Shown: positions 42,255 through 52,061 of the stretch, one piece after another
How positions within the stretch are numbered: position 1 is the first letter of the stretch
Layout of the letters: every line of letters starts with the position of its first letter
NCBI GenBank assembly: GCA_963771545.1
Contig: CAVYTX010000003.1
Location: forward strand, 806,001 to 870,000
From: CAKZLS01 sp963771545
GTDB lineage: Bacteria; Pseudomonadota; Alphaproteobacteria; Rhodospirillales; Defluviicoccaceae
Length of the DNA stretch: 64,000 nt
Reading direction: 5' to 3'
The notes under the pieces: model-generated
What the model saw: only the letters and a program-made list of their open reading frames with translations
Database searches by the model: none
What the model was told of the DNA's origin: nothing
Translations under genes and position numbers: made by a program

Positions 42255-43597
42255 GGAAACGCACACAAGAAAATCGCGGCATTATTGGCGTAGCGCTGGC
42301 ATGTTTGTTGATTGCCGCCTCGGCTCCGCCGGCATGGGCTGAGCTGCGAATCGACATCACCCAAGGCGTCGTCGAGCCCATGCCCATCGCGATTATGGAG
42401 TTCTCCGGGAAGGACGCGGAAACCAGCCGGTTGGGACGCGACATCGCCGACGTGGTGGCGGCCGATCTGGAACGGTCCGGCCTGTTTCGTCCCGTCGACC
42501 GCAAGGCGTTCATTGAAGGCAAAGTGTCCATGGATACGCTCCCGCGGTTCGGCGACTGGCGCGTGATCAACGCGGAGGCATTGGTTCATGGCCAGATCGA
42601 GCGTCTGGACGATGGCCGTCTGCGAGTGCCGTTCCGGCTTTGGGATGTCTTCGCCGAACAGCAGATGGAGGGAGCGGCCTTCTCGACATCGCCCAAGAAC
42701 TGGCGTCGAGTCGCGCATATCATCGCGGACGCCATATACAAGCGAATCACCGGCGAAAAGGGTTACTTCGATACACGGATCGTTTATATCGCCGAGTCCG
42801 GGCCCCACGACCGTCGCGTGAAGCGGTTGGCGATCATGGATCAGGACGGCGAAAATCACCGGTATCTCACCGATGGCGAGAGCCTGGTTCTGACCCCCAG
42901 ATTCTCGCCTACCCTGCAAGAGATCACCTACCTCTCATATTCGGGCGGGATTCCCAAGGTGTATGTGCGCAAGGTGGACGAGGACAGACAGGGACTGGTC
43001 GGCAATTTCCCGGGGATGAGCTTCGCTCCGCGCTTTTCTCCGGATGGCGAGAAGCTGATCATGAGCATGGCCGATGGCGGCAATTCCGAAATCTACACGA
43101 TCGACGTGAGGACCCGCGCCCGCAAGCGCCTGACCTCCAATGCCGCCATTGACACCTCTCCCAGCTATTCGCCGGACGGCAAGATGATCGTGTTCAATTC
43201 GGATCGCGGCGGAAGCCAGCAATTGTATACGATGGACTCCGATGGGGCGAATGTTCGGCAAATCAGCCACGGCGACGGCCGCTATGCCACGCCCGTGTGG
43301 TCGCCCCGTGGCGATCTGGTGGCGTTTACAAAAATCAAAGACGGCCGGTTCTATATCGGTGTCATGAATCCCGATGGGACCGGCGAACGATTGTTGACCG
43401 AAGGATATCACGTGGAAGGGCCGACGTGGGCTCCAAACGGCAGGGTTTTGATGTACTTCCGCCAGGAACCTGTCCGAGCCGATGGCACCGGCGGCCGATC
43501 GCGCCTGTTCTCTATCGATTTGACCGGCCGCAACGAGCGGGAAATCATGACGCCGATCGATGCTTCCGATCCCGCATGGTCGCCGTTGCCTTCATGA
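42251..43597 (+). CDS. tolB: Tol-Pal system beta-propeller protein TolB
   Basis: A periplasmic protein, 448 residues. It has a signal peptide (GVALACLLIAASAPPAWA, cut after AWA), an N-terminal domain (MPIAIMEFSGKDAETSRLG) and a C-terminal six-bladed propeller with repeated SPDGxKxxF-type blades (FSPDGEKLIMS, YSPDGKMIVFNSDRGGSQQ, WSPRGDLVAFTK). The ATG at 42251 overlaps the tolA stop (ATGA); a frame-open region upstream lies inside tolA and is rejected. Confidence 0.96.
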   Translation: MRKRTQENRGIIGVALACLLIAASAPPAWAELRIDITQGVVEPMPIAIMEFSGKDAETSRLGRDIADVVAADLERSGLFRPVDRKAFIEGKVSMDTLPRFGDWRVINAEALVHGQIERLDDGRLRVPFRLWDVFAEQQMEGAAFSTSPKNWRRVAHIIADAIYKRITGEKGYFDTRIVYIAESGPHDRRVKRLAIMDQDGENHRYLTDGESLVLTPRFSPTLQEITYLSYSGGIPKVYVRKVDEDRQGLVGNFPGMSFAPRFSPDGEKLIMSMADGGNSEIYTIDVRTRARKRLTSNAAIDTSPSYSPDGKMIVFNSDRGGSQQLYTMDSDGANVRQISHGDGRYATPVWSPRGDLVAFTKIKDGRFYIGVMNPDGTGERLLTEGYHVEGPTWAPNGRVLMYFRQEPVRADGTGGRSRLFSIDLTGRNEREIMTPIDASDPAWSPLPS

Positions 43598-43728
43598 TCG
43601 ATGCTGCATATGGTTGTTCGTAAACCCTTCGTCGTGAACCCGGGGAAAAACCCGGGACAGAACCGCCTCCACTGTTCGAGACATATTCCCGGGGCCGTTT
43701 TGTGGGTTGCTGATGAGAGGCTAAGCTA

Positions 43729-44310
43729 GTGTTCGGTAAAATCCTAAATGCTGAGGCGTCAATGTGTTTCAAGGCCGTGGGTTTGTTTGCCATCGTGGCG
43801 TTGGTCGGAGCCTGTGAAACCAGCTCCGAGGACGGCGCGAGTTCGAGCACAAGTGGGGCGGGAGGCGTCGATTCGGCGTCCGCGATGGGCGGGATGTCGG
43901 GGTCGGGGTCGGGTTCCGATTCGGTCAGCCGGGAATCCCTTCCCGCGGCGGAAGCCCTCGTGGACGTGGGCGATCGCGTCTATTTTGGCTACGATCAAAC
44001 CGATCTGAGCGCCGAGGCCCGCGCGACCCTTGAGAAACAGGCCGCGTTGCTGCGGAAATACCCCGCCGTCGACATTATCATTCAGGGGCATGCCGACGAG
44101 CGGGGCACCCGCGAGTACAACTTGGCGCTGGGCGAGCGGCGGGCGAACTCCGCGAAGGACTATCTTGTGGCGCTCGGTCTCAACCCCTCCCGGATTCGGA
44201 CGGTGTCGTACGGCGAGGAGCGTCCGGCCATGGTGGGTTCGAACGAATCGGCATTTGCCCAGAACCGGCGCGCGGTCACCGTCGTTGCGGGCGGCGCGCC
44301 AAGTAGCTGA
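43729..44310 (+). CDS. pal: Peptidoglycan-associated lipoprotein Pal
   Basis: An outer-membrane lipoprotein. The lipobox is LVGAC and the OmpA-like domain is in the C-terminal half (VYFGYDQTDLSAEARATLEK, IIIQGHADERGTREYN, LGERRANSAKDYLVALGLNP, ENRRAV-like QNRRAV). The start is either the GTG at 43729 (193 residues) or the ATG at 43762; both have a purine-rich site upstream. The second gives a more usual short signal peptide (MCFKAVGLFAIVALVGAC). Confidence 0.94.
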   Translation: MFGKILNAEASMCFKAVGLFAIVALVGACETSSEDGASSSTSGAGGVDSASAMGGMSGSGSGSDSVSRESLPAAEALVDVGDRVYFGYDQTDLSAEARATLEKQAALLRKYPAVDIIIQGHADERGTREYNLALGERRANSAKDYLVALGLNPSRIRTVSYGEERPAMVGSNESAFAQNRRAVTVVAGGAPSS

Positions 44311-44348
44311 ACCGTCCGAAGGCCCGACCCTGAAGTAAAGCAACGACA

Positions 44349-45299
44349 ATGAACGGTTGTATTGTTCTGCGCCAGACAACGCGAAGTCTCATTCTGGGCG
44401 TCACTCTCGTTTTGGGTGGCGTGCTCGGGGCATACTCTCAAAGCGCCTCTGCCAGGGACCTTGAACGAGCAATTCCACCGAGTACGGAACAACACGGGAT
44501 CGTTGTCGCTCAAGGCGCGGCATCCGATGCCGCCGTTGCCCGGCTCGAGGTCAGATTGTCCGAACTCGAGCGGGATCTGAGAGCGTCGACGGGCAGGGTC
44601 GAGGAACTGAGCTATCAGGTGAGGCAGCTTAGCGACCGTCTTGAGAAACTATCTTCCGACGTTGACTATCGGCTCGGTCAACAGGGCGCCGGGGCCACCG
44701 GAACTACCGTTGCCGCGGCCCCAAATCAGCCCGTTCCGCCGCCGTCCCGAGAACCCGCTTCGCCTAGTTATCGGACCGGTTCCGAAGATGGACCGACGGT
44801 TTTAGGAAGGCTTCCGGAGTCCGAGGCGAGAACCGCGACGGCGCCGCCCGCCGCGCCCGAACCGGCGGCGCCGGCCGAAAGCTCCACTCAAACCGCCGCC
44901 GCGGTGACCACCGGCACGCCACGCGAGCAGTATGCCCAGGGGTTCGGTCTGCTGCGCAAGGCCAACTATGACGAAGCCGCGATTGCATTCACGGAATTCC
45001 TGAAGAACAATCCGGATGACCCCCTGGCGGATAACGCCCGCTACTGGCTGGGGGAATCATACTATGCGCGAGGGCAGTACGCACCGGCGGCGGAAGCATT
45101 TCTCGACGCCTATCAGAAGAATAAGGCCGGTCCCAAGGCCCCGGATGCGTTGCTCAAGCTTGGAATGTCCCTGGGCAGCCTGAACAAGGTTCCGGAGGCC
45201 TGCGCGACGTATCACAAATTGAGAACGGCGCTTCCGGACGCCCCCGTCAGCATCAAGAACAAGGCGGAACAGGAGCGGCGGACTCTCGGTTGCAAGTGA
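44349..45299 (+). CDS. cpoB: Cell division coordinator CpoB (YbgF)
   Basis: A 316-residue periplasmic protein. Signal segment GVTLVLGGVLGAYSQSASA, then a coiled coil (VARLEVRLSELERDLRASTG, VRQLSDRLEKLSSDV), a proline/alanine-rich linker, and a C-terminal TPR domain (QYAQGFGLLRKANYDEAAIA, ARYWLGESYYARGQYAPAAE, ALLKLGMSLGSLNKVPEACA). CpoB links cell-wall synthesis to Tol-driven outer-membrane constriction. It completes the tol-pal cluster. Confidence 0.94.
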   Translation: MNGCIVLRQTTRSLILGVTLVLGGVLGAYSQSASARDLERAIPPSTEQHGIVVAQGAASDAAVARLEVRLSELERDLRASTGRVEELSYQVRQLSDRLEKLSSDVDYRLGQQGAGATGTTVAAAPNQPVPPPSREPASPSYRTGSEDGPTVLGRLPESEARTATAPPAAPEPAAPAESSTQTAAAVTTGTPREQYAQGFGLLRKANYDEAAIAFTEFLKNNPDDPLADNARYWLGESYYARGQYAPAAEAFLDAYQKNKAGPKAPDALLKLGMSLGSLNKVPEACATYHKLRTALPDAPVSIKNKAEQERRTLGCK

Positions 45300-45311
45300 C
45301 GCCTCGGTCGA

Positions 45312-46652
45312 ATGCACGATCAGACACCGTTGAGTCCTGAAGACTTCGACGCGGCCATGGCCGTTGTGGGGCCATTCGAGGCCTTTCCCCATTTGGCGGT
45401 CGCCGTGTCCGGCGGCGCCGATAGCTTGGCCTTGTGCCTTCTCGCCAGACGTTGGGCCGGGGCGCGCGGCGGACGGGTGACCGCGCTTACGGTGGATCAC
45501 GGCCTGAGATCCGGGGCTCGCGTGGAAGCCATGCGGGTGCGGGGCTGGCTGAACGAACGTGCGATCGAGCACGAACTGTTGACTTGGGTGGGGGAAAAGC
45601 CCACCGCCGGGATTCAGGAGGCCGCGCGCTTGGCTCGCTACCGATTGATGTCCCAGTGGTGCCGGGAGGCGGGCGTGCTTCATTTGCTGCTTGGTCACCA
45701 CCAACAGGACCAAGCCGAAACGGTTCTGATGCGTCATTGCCGGGGAAGCGGCGTCGACGGGCTCGCGGGGATGGCCGAGGTCGTGGAGACCGCGGCGGTC
45801 CGGCTTGTCAGGCCGTTGTTGCAAACGTCGCCCCAGCGTCTTCGGGCCATATTGTCCGCCGCCGGACAACCGTGGATCCAGGACCCCTCCAACAGCGATC
45901 CGGCGTACACGCGCAACCGCGTCCGGGCCTTGCTTTCGCGGCTGGCGGAAAGCGGCGTTGCGGTCCCCTCGGTGGCAACCAACACAGCGCGGATGACTCG
46001 GGCGCGACGGGTCTTGGACGATGCCGCTTCGACGCTGCTGGCGCGATGTTGCCATCTCTATCCCTATGGGTATGCCCGCTTCGATGCGCGAGCCATGGCG
46101 TCCGCGCCGGACGCGGTATCCACGCGGGCGCTGGGGTGGTTGCTGAGGACGATTGGTGGACGGGCATACGCGCCGCCCATTGAAAAGCTGGAACGCATTT
46201 TGTCCCGATTGATCCGCGAGAATTCGCTTGCCGCCGCGACACTTGGGCGATGCGCAATGGTTCGCGCCGACGACGGCGTTTTGGTCTGCCGGGAAGCGCG
46301 CGGTCTACCGTCTCCGCAAGCGGCGAATGCCGGCGGTTCGGTGCTTTGGGATGGCCGATTCTTGATCGATTTCGCCGCATCGGCGGTCGGCGGCGGACGG
46401 GAGATCCGCTTAATCGCACTCGGTGCCTCCGGGGACAAACAGATTGCTCGTGGAGACGCTTCTTGGATTTGCCGCCGCGTTCCCCGGCGGGTGAGGGCCG
46501 CGCTTCCCGCTCTGGCGGACGACGACGGAATTTTGGTCGTGCCGCATCTACACTATGTTCGCCGCGATGTCGGACGACTGCCCGTTCGCTTTCGCGCGGT
46601 CTCGTTCCGGCCGCGGCAGGCGCTAGCGGAATCGGGGCGGCAACTTGCATGA
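45312..46652 (+). CDS. tilS: tRNA(Ile)-lysidine synthase
   Basis: Modifies C34 of the CAU-anticodon tRNA-Ile to lysidine. 446 residues. PP-loop ATP motif VAVSGGADSLALCLL near the N-terminus and the LLGHHQQDQAETVLMR block are diagnostic; the C-terminal domain is longer than the minimal form. The next gene is ftsH, the usual tilS-ftsH order. Confidence 0.95.
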   Translation: MHDQTPLSPEDFDAAMAVVGPFEAFPHLAVAVSGGADSLALCLLARRWAGARGGRVTALTVDHGLRSGARVEAMRVRGWLNERAIEHELLTWVGEKPTAGIQEAARLARYRLMSQWCREAGVLHLLLGHHQQDQAETVLMRHCRGSGVDGLAGMAEVVETAAVRLVRPLLQTSPQRLRAILSAAGQPWIQDPSNSDPAYTRNRVRALLSRLAESGVAVPSVATNTARMTRARRVLDDAASTLLARCCHLYPYGYARFDARAMASAPDAVSTRALGWLLRTIGGRAYAPPIEKLERILSRLIRENSLAAATLGRCAMVRADDGVLVCREARGLPSPQAANAGGSVLWDGRFLIDFAASAVGGGREIRLIALGASGDKQIARGDASWICRRVPRRVRAALPALADDDGILVVPHLHYVRRDVGRLPVRFRAVSFRPRQALAESGRQLA

Positions 46653-46778
46653 GTTCAACGGAAGATTATCTCATACAAGAAGATGGCAATCTGTTACCAT
46701 GGAACGAGCTTGTGGACGCCGTTGTCGTTTTCGGAAAGACCACAAACGAAAATTTTGCCACTGCAGTAGGTAACCAGA

Positions 46779-48713
46779 GTGAATATTAGCCGGAACTTGG
46801 CGTTATGGGTGATTATCGCGCTTTTGGTGTTTGCCCTGTTCAATCTGTTTCAGGGTTCATCCCCGCGCGGCGCGCAGCAACCGCTCGCCTACACCGATTT
46901 CATGGCGCAGGTGGAAAGCGGCGACATCAAGGAAGTAACCATCAAGGGGCAGCAGGTGACCGGCAAGTTCCGGGACGGCCGTTCCCTGGTGACCTTTGCG
47001 CCCGATGACCCCAACCTGATTCCAAAGCTTGAAAAAAACGGCGTGCGGATTTCCGCCCAACCCTCGGACGACGGATCGCCGACGCTTTGGAGCGTGCTGA
47101 TATCGTGGTTCCCCATGCTGCTGCTGATCGGCGTCTGGATCTTTTTCATGCGTCAGATGCAGTCCGGCGGCGGCAAGGCGATGGGTTTCGGCAAATCGCG
47201 CGCGCGGCTTTTGACCGAGAAGACGGGACGGGTGACGTTCGAGGATGTCGCCGGCATCGACGAAGCCAAGCAAGAACTGGAAGAAGTCGTCGAGTTCCTG
47301 AAGGATCCTCAGAAGTTTCAGCGTCTCGGCGGAAAGATTCCCAAGGGGTGCCTTCTGGTCGGGCCTCCGGGCACGGGTAAAACCCTGCTTGCGCGCGCCA
47401 TTGCCGGTGAAGCCAACGTGCCGTTCTTCACCATCTCCGGATCGGACTTCGTCGAGATGTTCGTGGGCGTCGGCGCCTCGCGCGTCCGTGACATGTTCGA
47501 GCAGGGCAAGAAGAACGCGCCGTGCATCATCTTCATCGACGAAATCGACGCCGTCGGCCGGCACCGGGGCGCCGGTCTCGGGGGCGGAAACGACGAACGT
47601 GAGCAGACGCTCAATCAGCTTTTGGTCGAGATGGACGGGTTCGAGTCCAACGAAGGCGTCATCTTGATCGCCGCGACCAACAGACCGGACGTGCTGGATC
47701 CGGCGTTGCTCAGGCCGGGCCGGTTCGACCGGCAAGTGGTGGTTCCCAACCCCGATATTCTCGGCCGGGAACAGATCCTCAAGGTTCATATGCGCAAGGT
47801 CCCGCTGGCTCCGGACGCGGACGCGCGCGTGATTGCCCGTGGCACGCCCGGGTTCTCGGGCGCCGACCTGGCCAATCTCGTCAACGAGGCCGCTTTGCTC
47901 GCCGCCCGCGCCGGACGGCGGGTCGTTTCCATGATCGATTTCGAGTCCGCGAAAGACAAGGTGTTGATGGGTGTCGAGCGCCGGTCAATGGTGATGACCG
48001 ACGATGAAAAGCGGTTGACCGCCTTTCACGAGGCCGGTCACGCGATCGTCGGCCTGTATGTGCCCAAGCACGATCCGCTGCATAAGGTGACGATTATCCC
48101 GCGTGGAAGAGCACTGGGCGTGACCATGGCGCTGCCGGAGCGGGATCGCTACAGCTATTCCAGACTTGAGCTAGAATCAAAGCTCGCGGTGATGTTCGGT
48201 GGCCGGGCGGCGGAAGAGATCGTATTCGGCGAGGACAACGTCACCACCGGCGCCGGCAACGATATCAAACAAGCGACGGACATGGCGCGGCGCATGGTCA
48301 CGGAGTTTGGGTTCAGCGACAAACTGGGGCCCTTGCGGTACTCCGACAATCAGGAAGAAGTATTCCTCGGCCACTCCGTCACCCAACACAAGAATGTCTC
48401 CGATGCGACGGCTAAGCTGATCGATGAGGAGGTTCGCCGCCTCGTCGACGAGGCGGAGATCAAGGCGACGGATATCCTGGTTGCGCACCGCGGCGATTTG
48501 GACGCGGTGGCGGAAGCTCTGCTTGAATATGAGACATTGAGCGGTGAAGAAGTCAAAGCCTTGCTGAAAGGAAACCCCATCGTTCGTCCGGACCCGGATG
48601 ACGAGGGATCCAAGCCCACGGGCCGCCGCGCCTCGGTTCCCTCTTCCGGGCATAAGCCGGGAAAAGACAAGAGTGGCGGAGGATTTGAGGCTGAACCGCA
48701 ACCGGAGAGCTGA
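46779..48713 (+). CDS. ftsH: ATP-dependent zinc metalloprotease FtsH
   Basis: A membrane-bound AAA+ protease, 644 residues. Two N-terminal helices (LALWVIIALLVFALFNLF and WFPMLLLIGVWIFFM) flank a periplasmic part. Walker A is GPPGTGKT from residue about 195, Walker B IIFIDEIDAVG, second region of homology RPDVLDPALLRPGRFDR. The zinc motif is HEAGH at residues 417-421. The start is the GTG at 46779, giving VNISRNLALWV. Confidence 0.97.
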   Translation: MNISRNLALWVIIALLVFALFNLFQGSSPRGAQQPLAYTDFMAQVESGDIKEVTIKGQQVTGKFRDGRSLVTFAPDDPNLIPKLEKNGVRISAQPSDDGSPTLWSVLISWFPMLLLIGVWIFFMRQMQSGGGKAMGFGKSRARLLTEKTGRVTFEDVAGIDEAKQELEEVVEFLKDPQKFQRLGGKIPKGCLLVGPPGTGKTLLARAIAGEANVPFFTISGSDFVEMFVGVGASRVRDMFEQGKKNAPCIIFIDEIDAVGRHRGAGLGGGNDEREQTLNQLLVEMDGFESNEGVILIAATNRPDVLDPALLRPGRFDRQVVVPNPDILGREQILKVHMRKVPLAPDADARVIARGTPGFSGADLANLVNEAALLAARAGRRVVSMIDFESAKDKVLMGVERRSMVMTDDEKRLTAFHEAGHAIVGLYVPKHDPLHKVTIIPRGRALGVTMALPERDRYSYSRLELESKLAVMFGGRAAEEIVFGEDNVTTGAGNDIKQATDMARRMVTEFGFSDKLGPLRYSDNQEEVFLGHSVTQHKNVSDATAKLIDEEVRRLVDEAEIKATDILVAHRGDLDAVAEALLEYETLSGEEVKALLKGNPIVRPDPDDEGSKPTGRRASVPSSGHKPGKDKSGGGFEAEPQPES

Positions 48714-48770
48714 GCGCAAGCGGCGCGCCGCGATCGCGATCGTCGTTCGACCCCTTGGTTAGCGTGATCC

Positions 48771-49625
48771 GTGCGAATAGGCAGGGAATTCGCGGGGCTA
48801 TCCCTTCATCGTCCGAGACTGATGGGCGTGGTGAATGTCACTCCCGACAGTTTCTCCGATGGCGGCGAGGCCTTCGACCATCGCGCGGCGGTGGCCCGCG
48901 GTTTGGCCCTATTGGCCGACGGAGCGGACTTCATCGATGTTGGCGGTGAATCGACCCGGCCCGGCGCCCGGCCGGTTTCGGAGGCCGATGAGCTTTCCCG
49001 GGTGCTCCCGGTGGTGCGTGAACTGGCGGCGGCGGGCGCCACCGTATCGATCGACACCCGGCATGCGTCGGTCATGGAAGCCGCCATCGATGCGGGCGCG
49101 AGGATCGTAAACGACGTGACCGCGCTGACCGGAGACGATCGGTCGCTGGAGGTGGTGGCGAACCGTTGTGTTTCCGTCGTTCTGATGCATATGAAGGGCG
49201 ACCCCCGGACCATGCAGGCCGACCCGCGTTACCGCGATGTGGCCGCCGAAGTGTTCGAGTGGCTGTCTCGCCGGATCGCCGTTTGCGAAGCCGCCGGTAT
49301 TCCCCGAAGCCGTCTTGCCGTGGACCCGGGAATTGGCTTTGGCAAAACGGTGGAGCACAACCTGCAAATTCTAGCCCAACTGGGGGTTTATCGCTCTCTC
49401 GGGTGCGCGCTACTCATCGGCGTCTCGCGAAAGAGCTTCATCGCCCGGCTTAGCGGCAACGAACCTCCCCGGGAGCGTCTGGGCGGTTCATTGGCGGCCG
49501 GTTTGGCGGCAGTTCAACAGAATGCCCACATATTGCGCGTTCACGATGTCGCCGCGACTCGCCAGGCGGTCCGTGTATGGCGGGCCATTGCCCAAACTGG
49601 CGCGGCGAGTGCCGACGATTGCTAA
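48771..49625 (+). CDS. folP: Dihydropteroate synthase
   Basis: Condenses pABA with the pterin pyrophosphate in folate synthesis. 284 residues. LMGVVNVTPDSFSDGG is the first signature, DVGGESTRPGA the second, VSIDTRHASVMEAAID and LAVDPGIGFGKTVEHN follow. A GTG at 48771 starts the frame. It lies between ftsH and glmM, a common order. Confidence 0.95.
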   Translation: MRIGREFAGLSLHRPRLMGVVNVTPDSFSDGGEAFDHRAAVARGLALLADGADFIDVGGESTRPGARPVSEADELSRVLPVVRELAAAGATVSIDTRHASVMEAAIDAGARIVNDVTALTGDDRSLEVVANRCVSVVLMHMKGDPRTMQADPRYRDVAAEVFEWLSRRIAVCEAAGIPRSRLAVDPGIGFGKTVEHNLQILAQLGVYRSLGCALLIGVSRKSFIARLSGNEPPRERLGGSLAAGLAAVQQNAHILRVHDVAATRQAVRVWRAIAQTGAASADDC

Positions 49626-49769
49626 CGAGTGACTAACGGTTTTGTGCTAGGTTGTATCACCGGTCGTTCATAATGACCGTTGATATTTAAAGACCGTATC
49701 GGACATTATTTCGGGAAATTTTTCCATTCCGGGCATCCAGCTGTTATTTGGGGGAACAAGGAACTGGCC

Positions 49770-51116
49770 ATGGGCAAAAGGCTTTTTGGAACAGACGGCA
49801 TTCGCGGCGCCGCCAATCGGGAGCCGATGACGGCCGAGACCGCGTTGAAGGTCGGCATGGCGGCGGGCCTGCTTTTTCGCAACGGCCACCAGAGCAGCCG
49901 CGTGCTGATTGGCAAGGATACGCGGCTTTCGGGCTACATGTTGGAAGCCGCCCTGACCGCCGGTTTCGTCTCCGTGGGCATGGATGTCATCCTGGTGGGG
50001 CCCATGCCGACACCGGCCGTGGGGATGTTGACTCGCTCCATGCGATGCGATCTCGGGGTCATGTTGTCGGCCTCGCACAATCCATTCGGCGACAATGGCA
50101 TCAAGCTGTTCGGACCCGACGGTTATAAATTGAGCGACACGATGGAAAGAGCGATCGAAATTCAGATCGCCGGCGACATGACGTCGAAACTGGCGTTACC
50201 CGCCGCTCTGGGCAAGGCCAGGCGACTGCATGACGTGCATGGCCGCTACAACGAGTTTGTAAAGCGATCTTTCCCTAAGGGCTTGACGCTCTCCGGTCTC
50301 CGGGTTGTCGTCGACTGCGCGAACGGCGCCGCGTACGACGTCGCCCCCGAACTCCTGTGGGAATTGGGCGCCGAGGTCATTCCCGTCGGCGTTTCGCCGG
50401 ATGGGTTCAATATCAACTCGAACTGTGGCTCCACGGCCCCGGAGACCATGTGCCGGACGGTCAAGGAGTATCGGGCCGATCTCGGCATCGCCCTTGATGG
50501 CGACGCGGATCGGGTGATGGTGGCCGACGAGACGGGAACGTTGATCGACGGCGACCAGGTCATGGCCGTGATCGCCGACGAGTGGGCGCGCCGCGGCCAG
50601 CTGAGAGGTGGCGGCGTGGTGGCGACGGTCATGTCCAATCTGGGTTTGGAGCGGCACCTGAACGCCAAGGATCTTCGCATGGAACGGACGCAGGTTGGCG
50701 ACCGGTACGTGGTCGAATGTATGCGCAAGAAAGGCTATAACCTGGGCGGCGAACAGTCTGGGCACATCATTCTCAGCGATTACACGACGACCGGGGACGG
50801 ATTGATATCGGCTTTGCAGGTTTTGGCGGTTGTCGTCAAATCCGGAAAGCAGGCGAGCGAGGTTTGCCGCGTGTTCGATCCCATACCCCAGCTGTTGCGC
50901 AATGTTCGCTTCGAAAAGGGCAAGCCGCTGAGCGAGAAATCCGTGATCGATGCCATCGCGGAGGGCGAGAAGGAATTGAGCGGCACCGGCCGGCTGCTGA
51001 TTCGGAAATCCGGAACCGAACCGCTGATCAGGGTCATGGCCGAGGGCGAGAACGAGGCGCTTGTGGGGGCGGTCGTGGATCGGATCTGCGGCGTTATTCA
51101 AGCCGCCGCCGTGTAA
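49770..51116 (+). CDS. glmM: Phosphoglucosamine mutase
   Basis: Converts glucosamine-6-phosphate to glucosamine-1-phosphate for cell-wall synthesis. 448 residues from the ATG at 49770 (MGKRLFGTDGIRGAAN) with an AAGGAA site. The phosphoserine is S102 in LSASHNPFGDNG, the metal loop is DGDADRVM, and the sugar loop GGEQSGH. An upstream in-frame start at 49680 is not supported by homology. Confidence 0.97.
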   Translation: MGKRLFGTDGIRGAANREPMTAETALKVGMAAGLLFRNGHQSSRVLIGKDTRLSGYMLEAALTAGFVSVGMDVILVGPMPTPAVGMLTRSMRCDLGVMLSASHNPFGDNGIKLFGPDGYKLSDTMERAIEIQIAGDMTSKLALPAALGKARRLHDVHGRYNEFVKRSFPKGLTLSGLRVVVDCANGAAYDVAPELLWELGAEVIPVGVSPDGFNINSNCGSTAPETMCRTVKEYRADLGIALDGDADRVMVADETGTLIDGDQVMAVIADEWARRGQLRGGGVVATVMSNLGLERHLNAKDLRMERTQVGDRYVVECMRKKGYNLGGEQSGHIILSDYTTTGDGLISALQVLAVVVKSGKQASEVCRVFDPIPQLLRNVRFEKGKPLSEKSVIDAIAEGEKELSGTGRLLIRKSGTEPLIRVMAEGENEALVGAVVDRICGVIQAAAV

Positions 51117-51151
51117 TATCAAAGGACACCGGTTATGACCCGGAAACGATC

Positions 51152-51949
51152 ATGCGCGGCAAGGTCCTGATCGTCGCCGGATCGGATTCCGGCGGCGGCG
51201 CGGGCATTCAGGCGGACATCAAAACGGTCACCGCGTTGGGCGGTTACGCCATGACCGCCATCACCGCGCTGACCGCCCAGAACACCATGGGCGTGCACGG
51301 CATTTTCGAGGTGCCTCCGGAGTTCGTCGTTCGGCAAATGCGCGTCGTGCTGAACGACATCGGCGCCGACTGCGTCAAGATCGGCATGCTGCACCGGCCC
51401 GAGATCGTCGAGGCCGTCTGTGGTGTCCTGAAAGCGGAAGCCGGCGATATCCCCGTGGTCGTGGATCCGGTAATGATGGCCAAGGGCGGCGCTTCATTGC
51501 TCACCCCGGAATCCGTGACGGCGCTCAAGACCCATTTGATCCCGCTGGCGCGGTTGCTGACCCCCAATCTGCCGGAGGCGGAAGCGCTCGCCGGCGGCGG
51601 CCGCCGTCCACCGGAACTCGCGGCGGCGGTTCTCGGGATGGGGCCGCGAGCCGTGCTGCTCAAGGGCGGGCATGGCGCCGGACCGACGCTGACCGACATC
51701 CTGGTCGAGAACGGCCGCGCCATGGAGATGTTCGAGGGGCCGCGCATCGACACCCCGCATACCCATGGCACCGGCTGCACCCTGGCGTCGGCCGTGGCGA
51801 CGGGCCTGGCGCAGGGATTGGATCTGCGATCGGCCGTGGTTCGCGCGCGCGCCTATGTCCTCGAGGCCATCTCCACGGCGCCCGGGTATGGGCACGGACA
51901 CGGGCCGCTCAATCACGCCCACACCGCGCGCGCCTTCCCGGACCGGTAA
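51152..51949 (+). CDS. thiD: Hydroxymethylpyrimidine/phosphomethylpyrimidine kinase
   Basis: Phosphorylates HMP and HMP-P in thiamine synthesis. 265 residues. LIVAGSDSGGGAGIQADIKT is the N-terminal signature, VVVDPVMMAKGGA and the anion-hole/catalytic region TPHTHGTGCTLASAVATGLA follow. It starts 35 bases after glmM. Its stop TAA is part of the end of a collapsed structured repeat. thiE at 30779 belongs to the same pathway. Confidence 0.95.
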   Translation: MRGKVLIVAGSDSGGGAGIQADIKTVTALGGYAMTAITALTAQNTMGVHGIFEVPPEFVVRQMRVVLNDIGADCVKIGMLHRPEIVEAVCGVLKAEAGDIPVVVDPVMMAKGGASLLTPESVTALKTHLIPLARLLTPNLPEAEALAGGGRRPPELAAAVLGMGPRAVLLKGGHGAGPTLTDILVENGRAMEMFEGPRIDTPHTHGTGCTLASAVATGLAQGLDLRSAVVRARAYVLEAISTAPGYGHGHGPLNHAHTARAFPDR

Positions 51950-51991
51950 TACCAACGATCACAATGAGTCATTATTAGTGGCCGTTGGTAT
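51949..51991 (+). repeat. Collapsed copy R3 of the structured repeat family
   Basis: 43 bases: ATACCAACG directly joined to a 34-base right arm (51958-51991) that matches 33 of 34 bases of the right arm of the element at 58990-59023. The whole interior with both hairpin arms is missing. The left end TAATACCAACG includes the thiD stop codon. Confidence 0.8.
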
Positions 51992-52061
51992 AAGACTTCG
52001 ACCAACATGACAGATGGAGCCAAAATGTTTTAAGATCCGGGACGAATGAGGGAGGCGTTCC

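Noticed and set aside
46649..46789. A 46-codon frame between tilS and ftsH, overlapping both
   Set aside because: It starts with an ATGA overlap but has no recognisable similarity and overlaps the ftsH start; probably chance.
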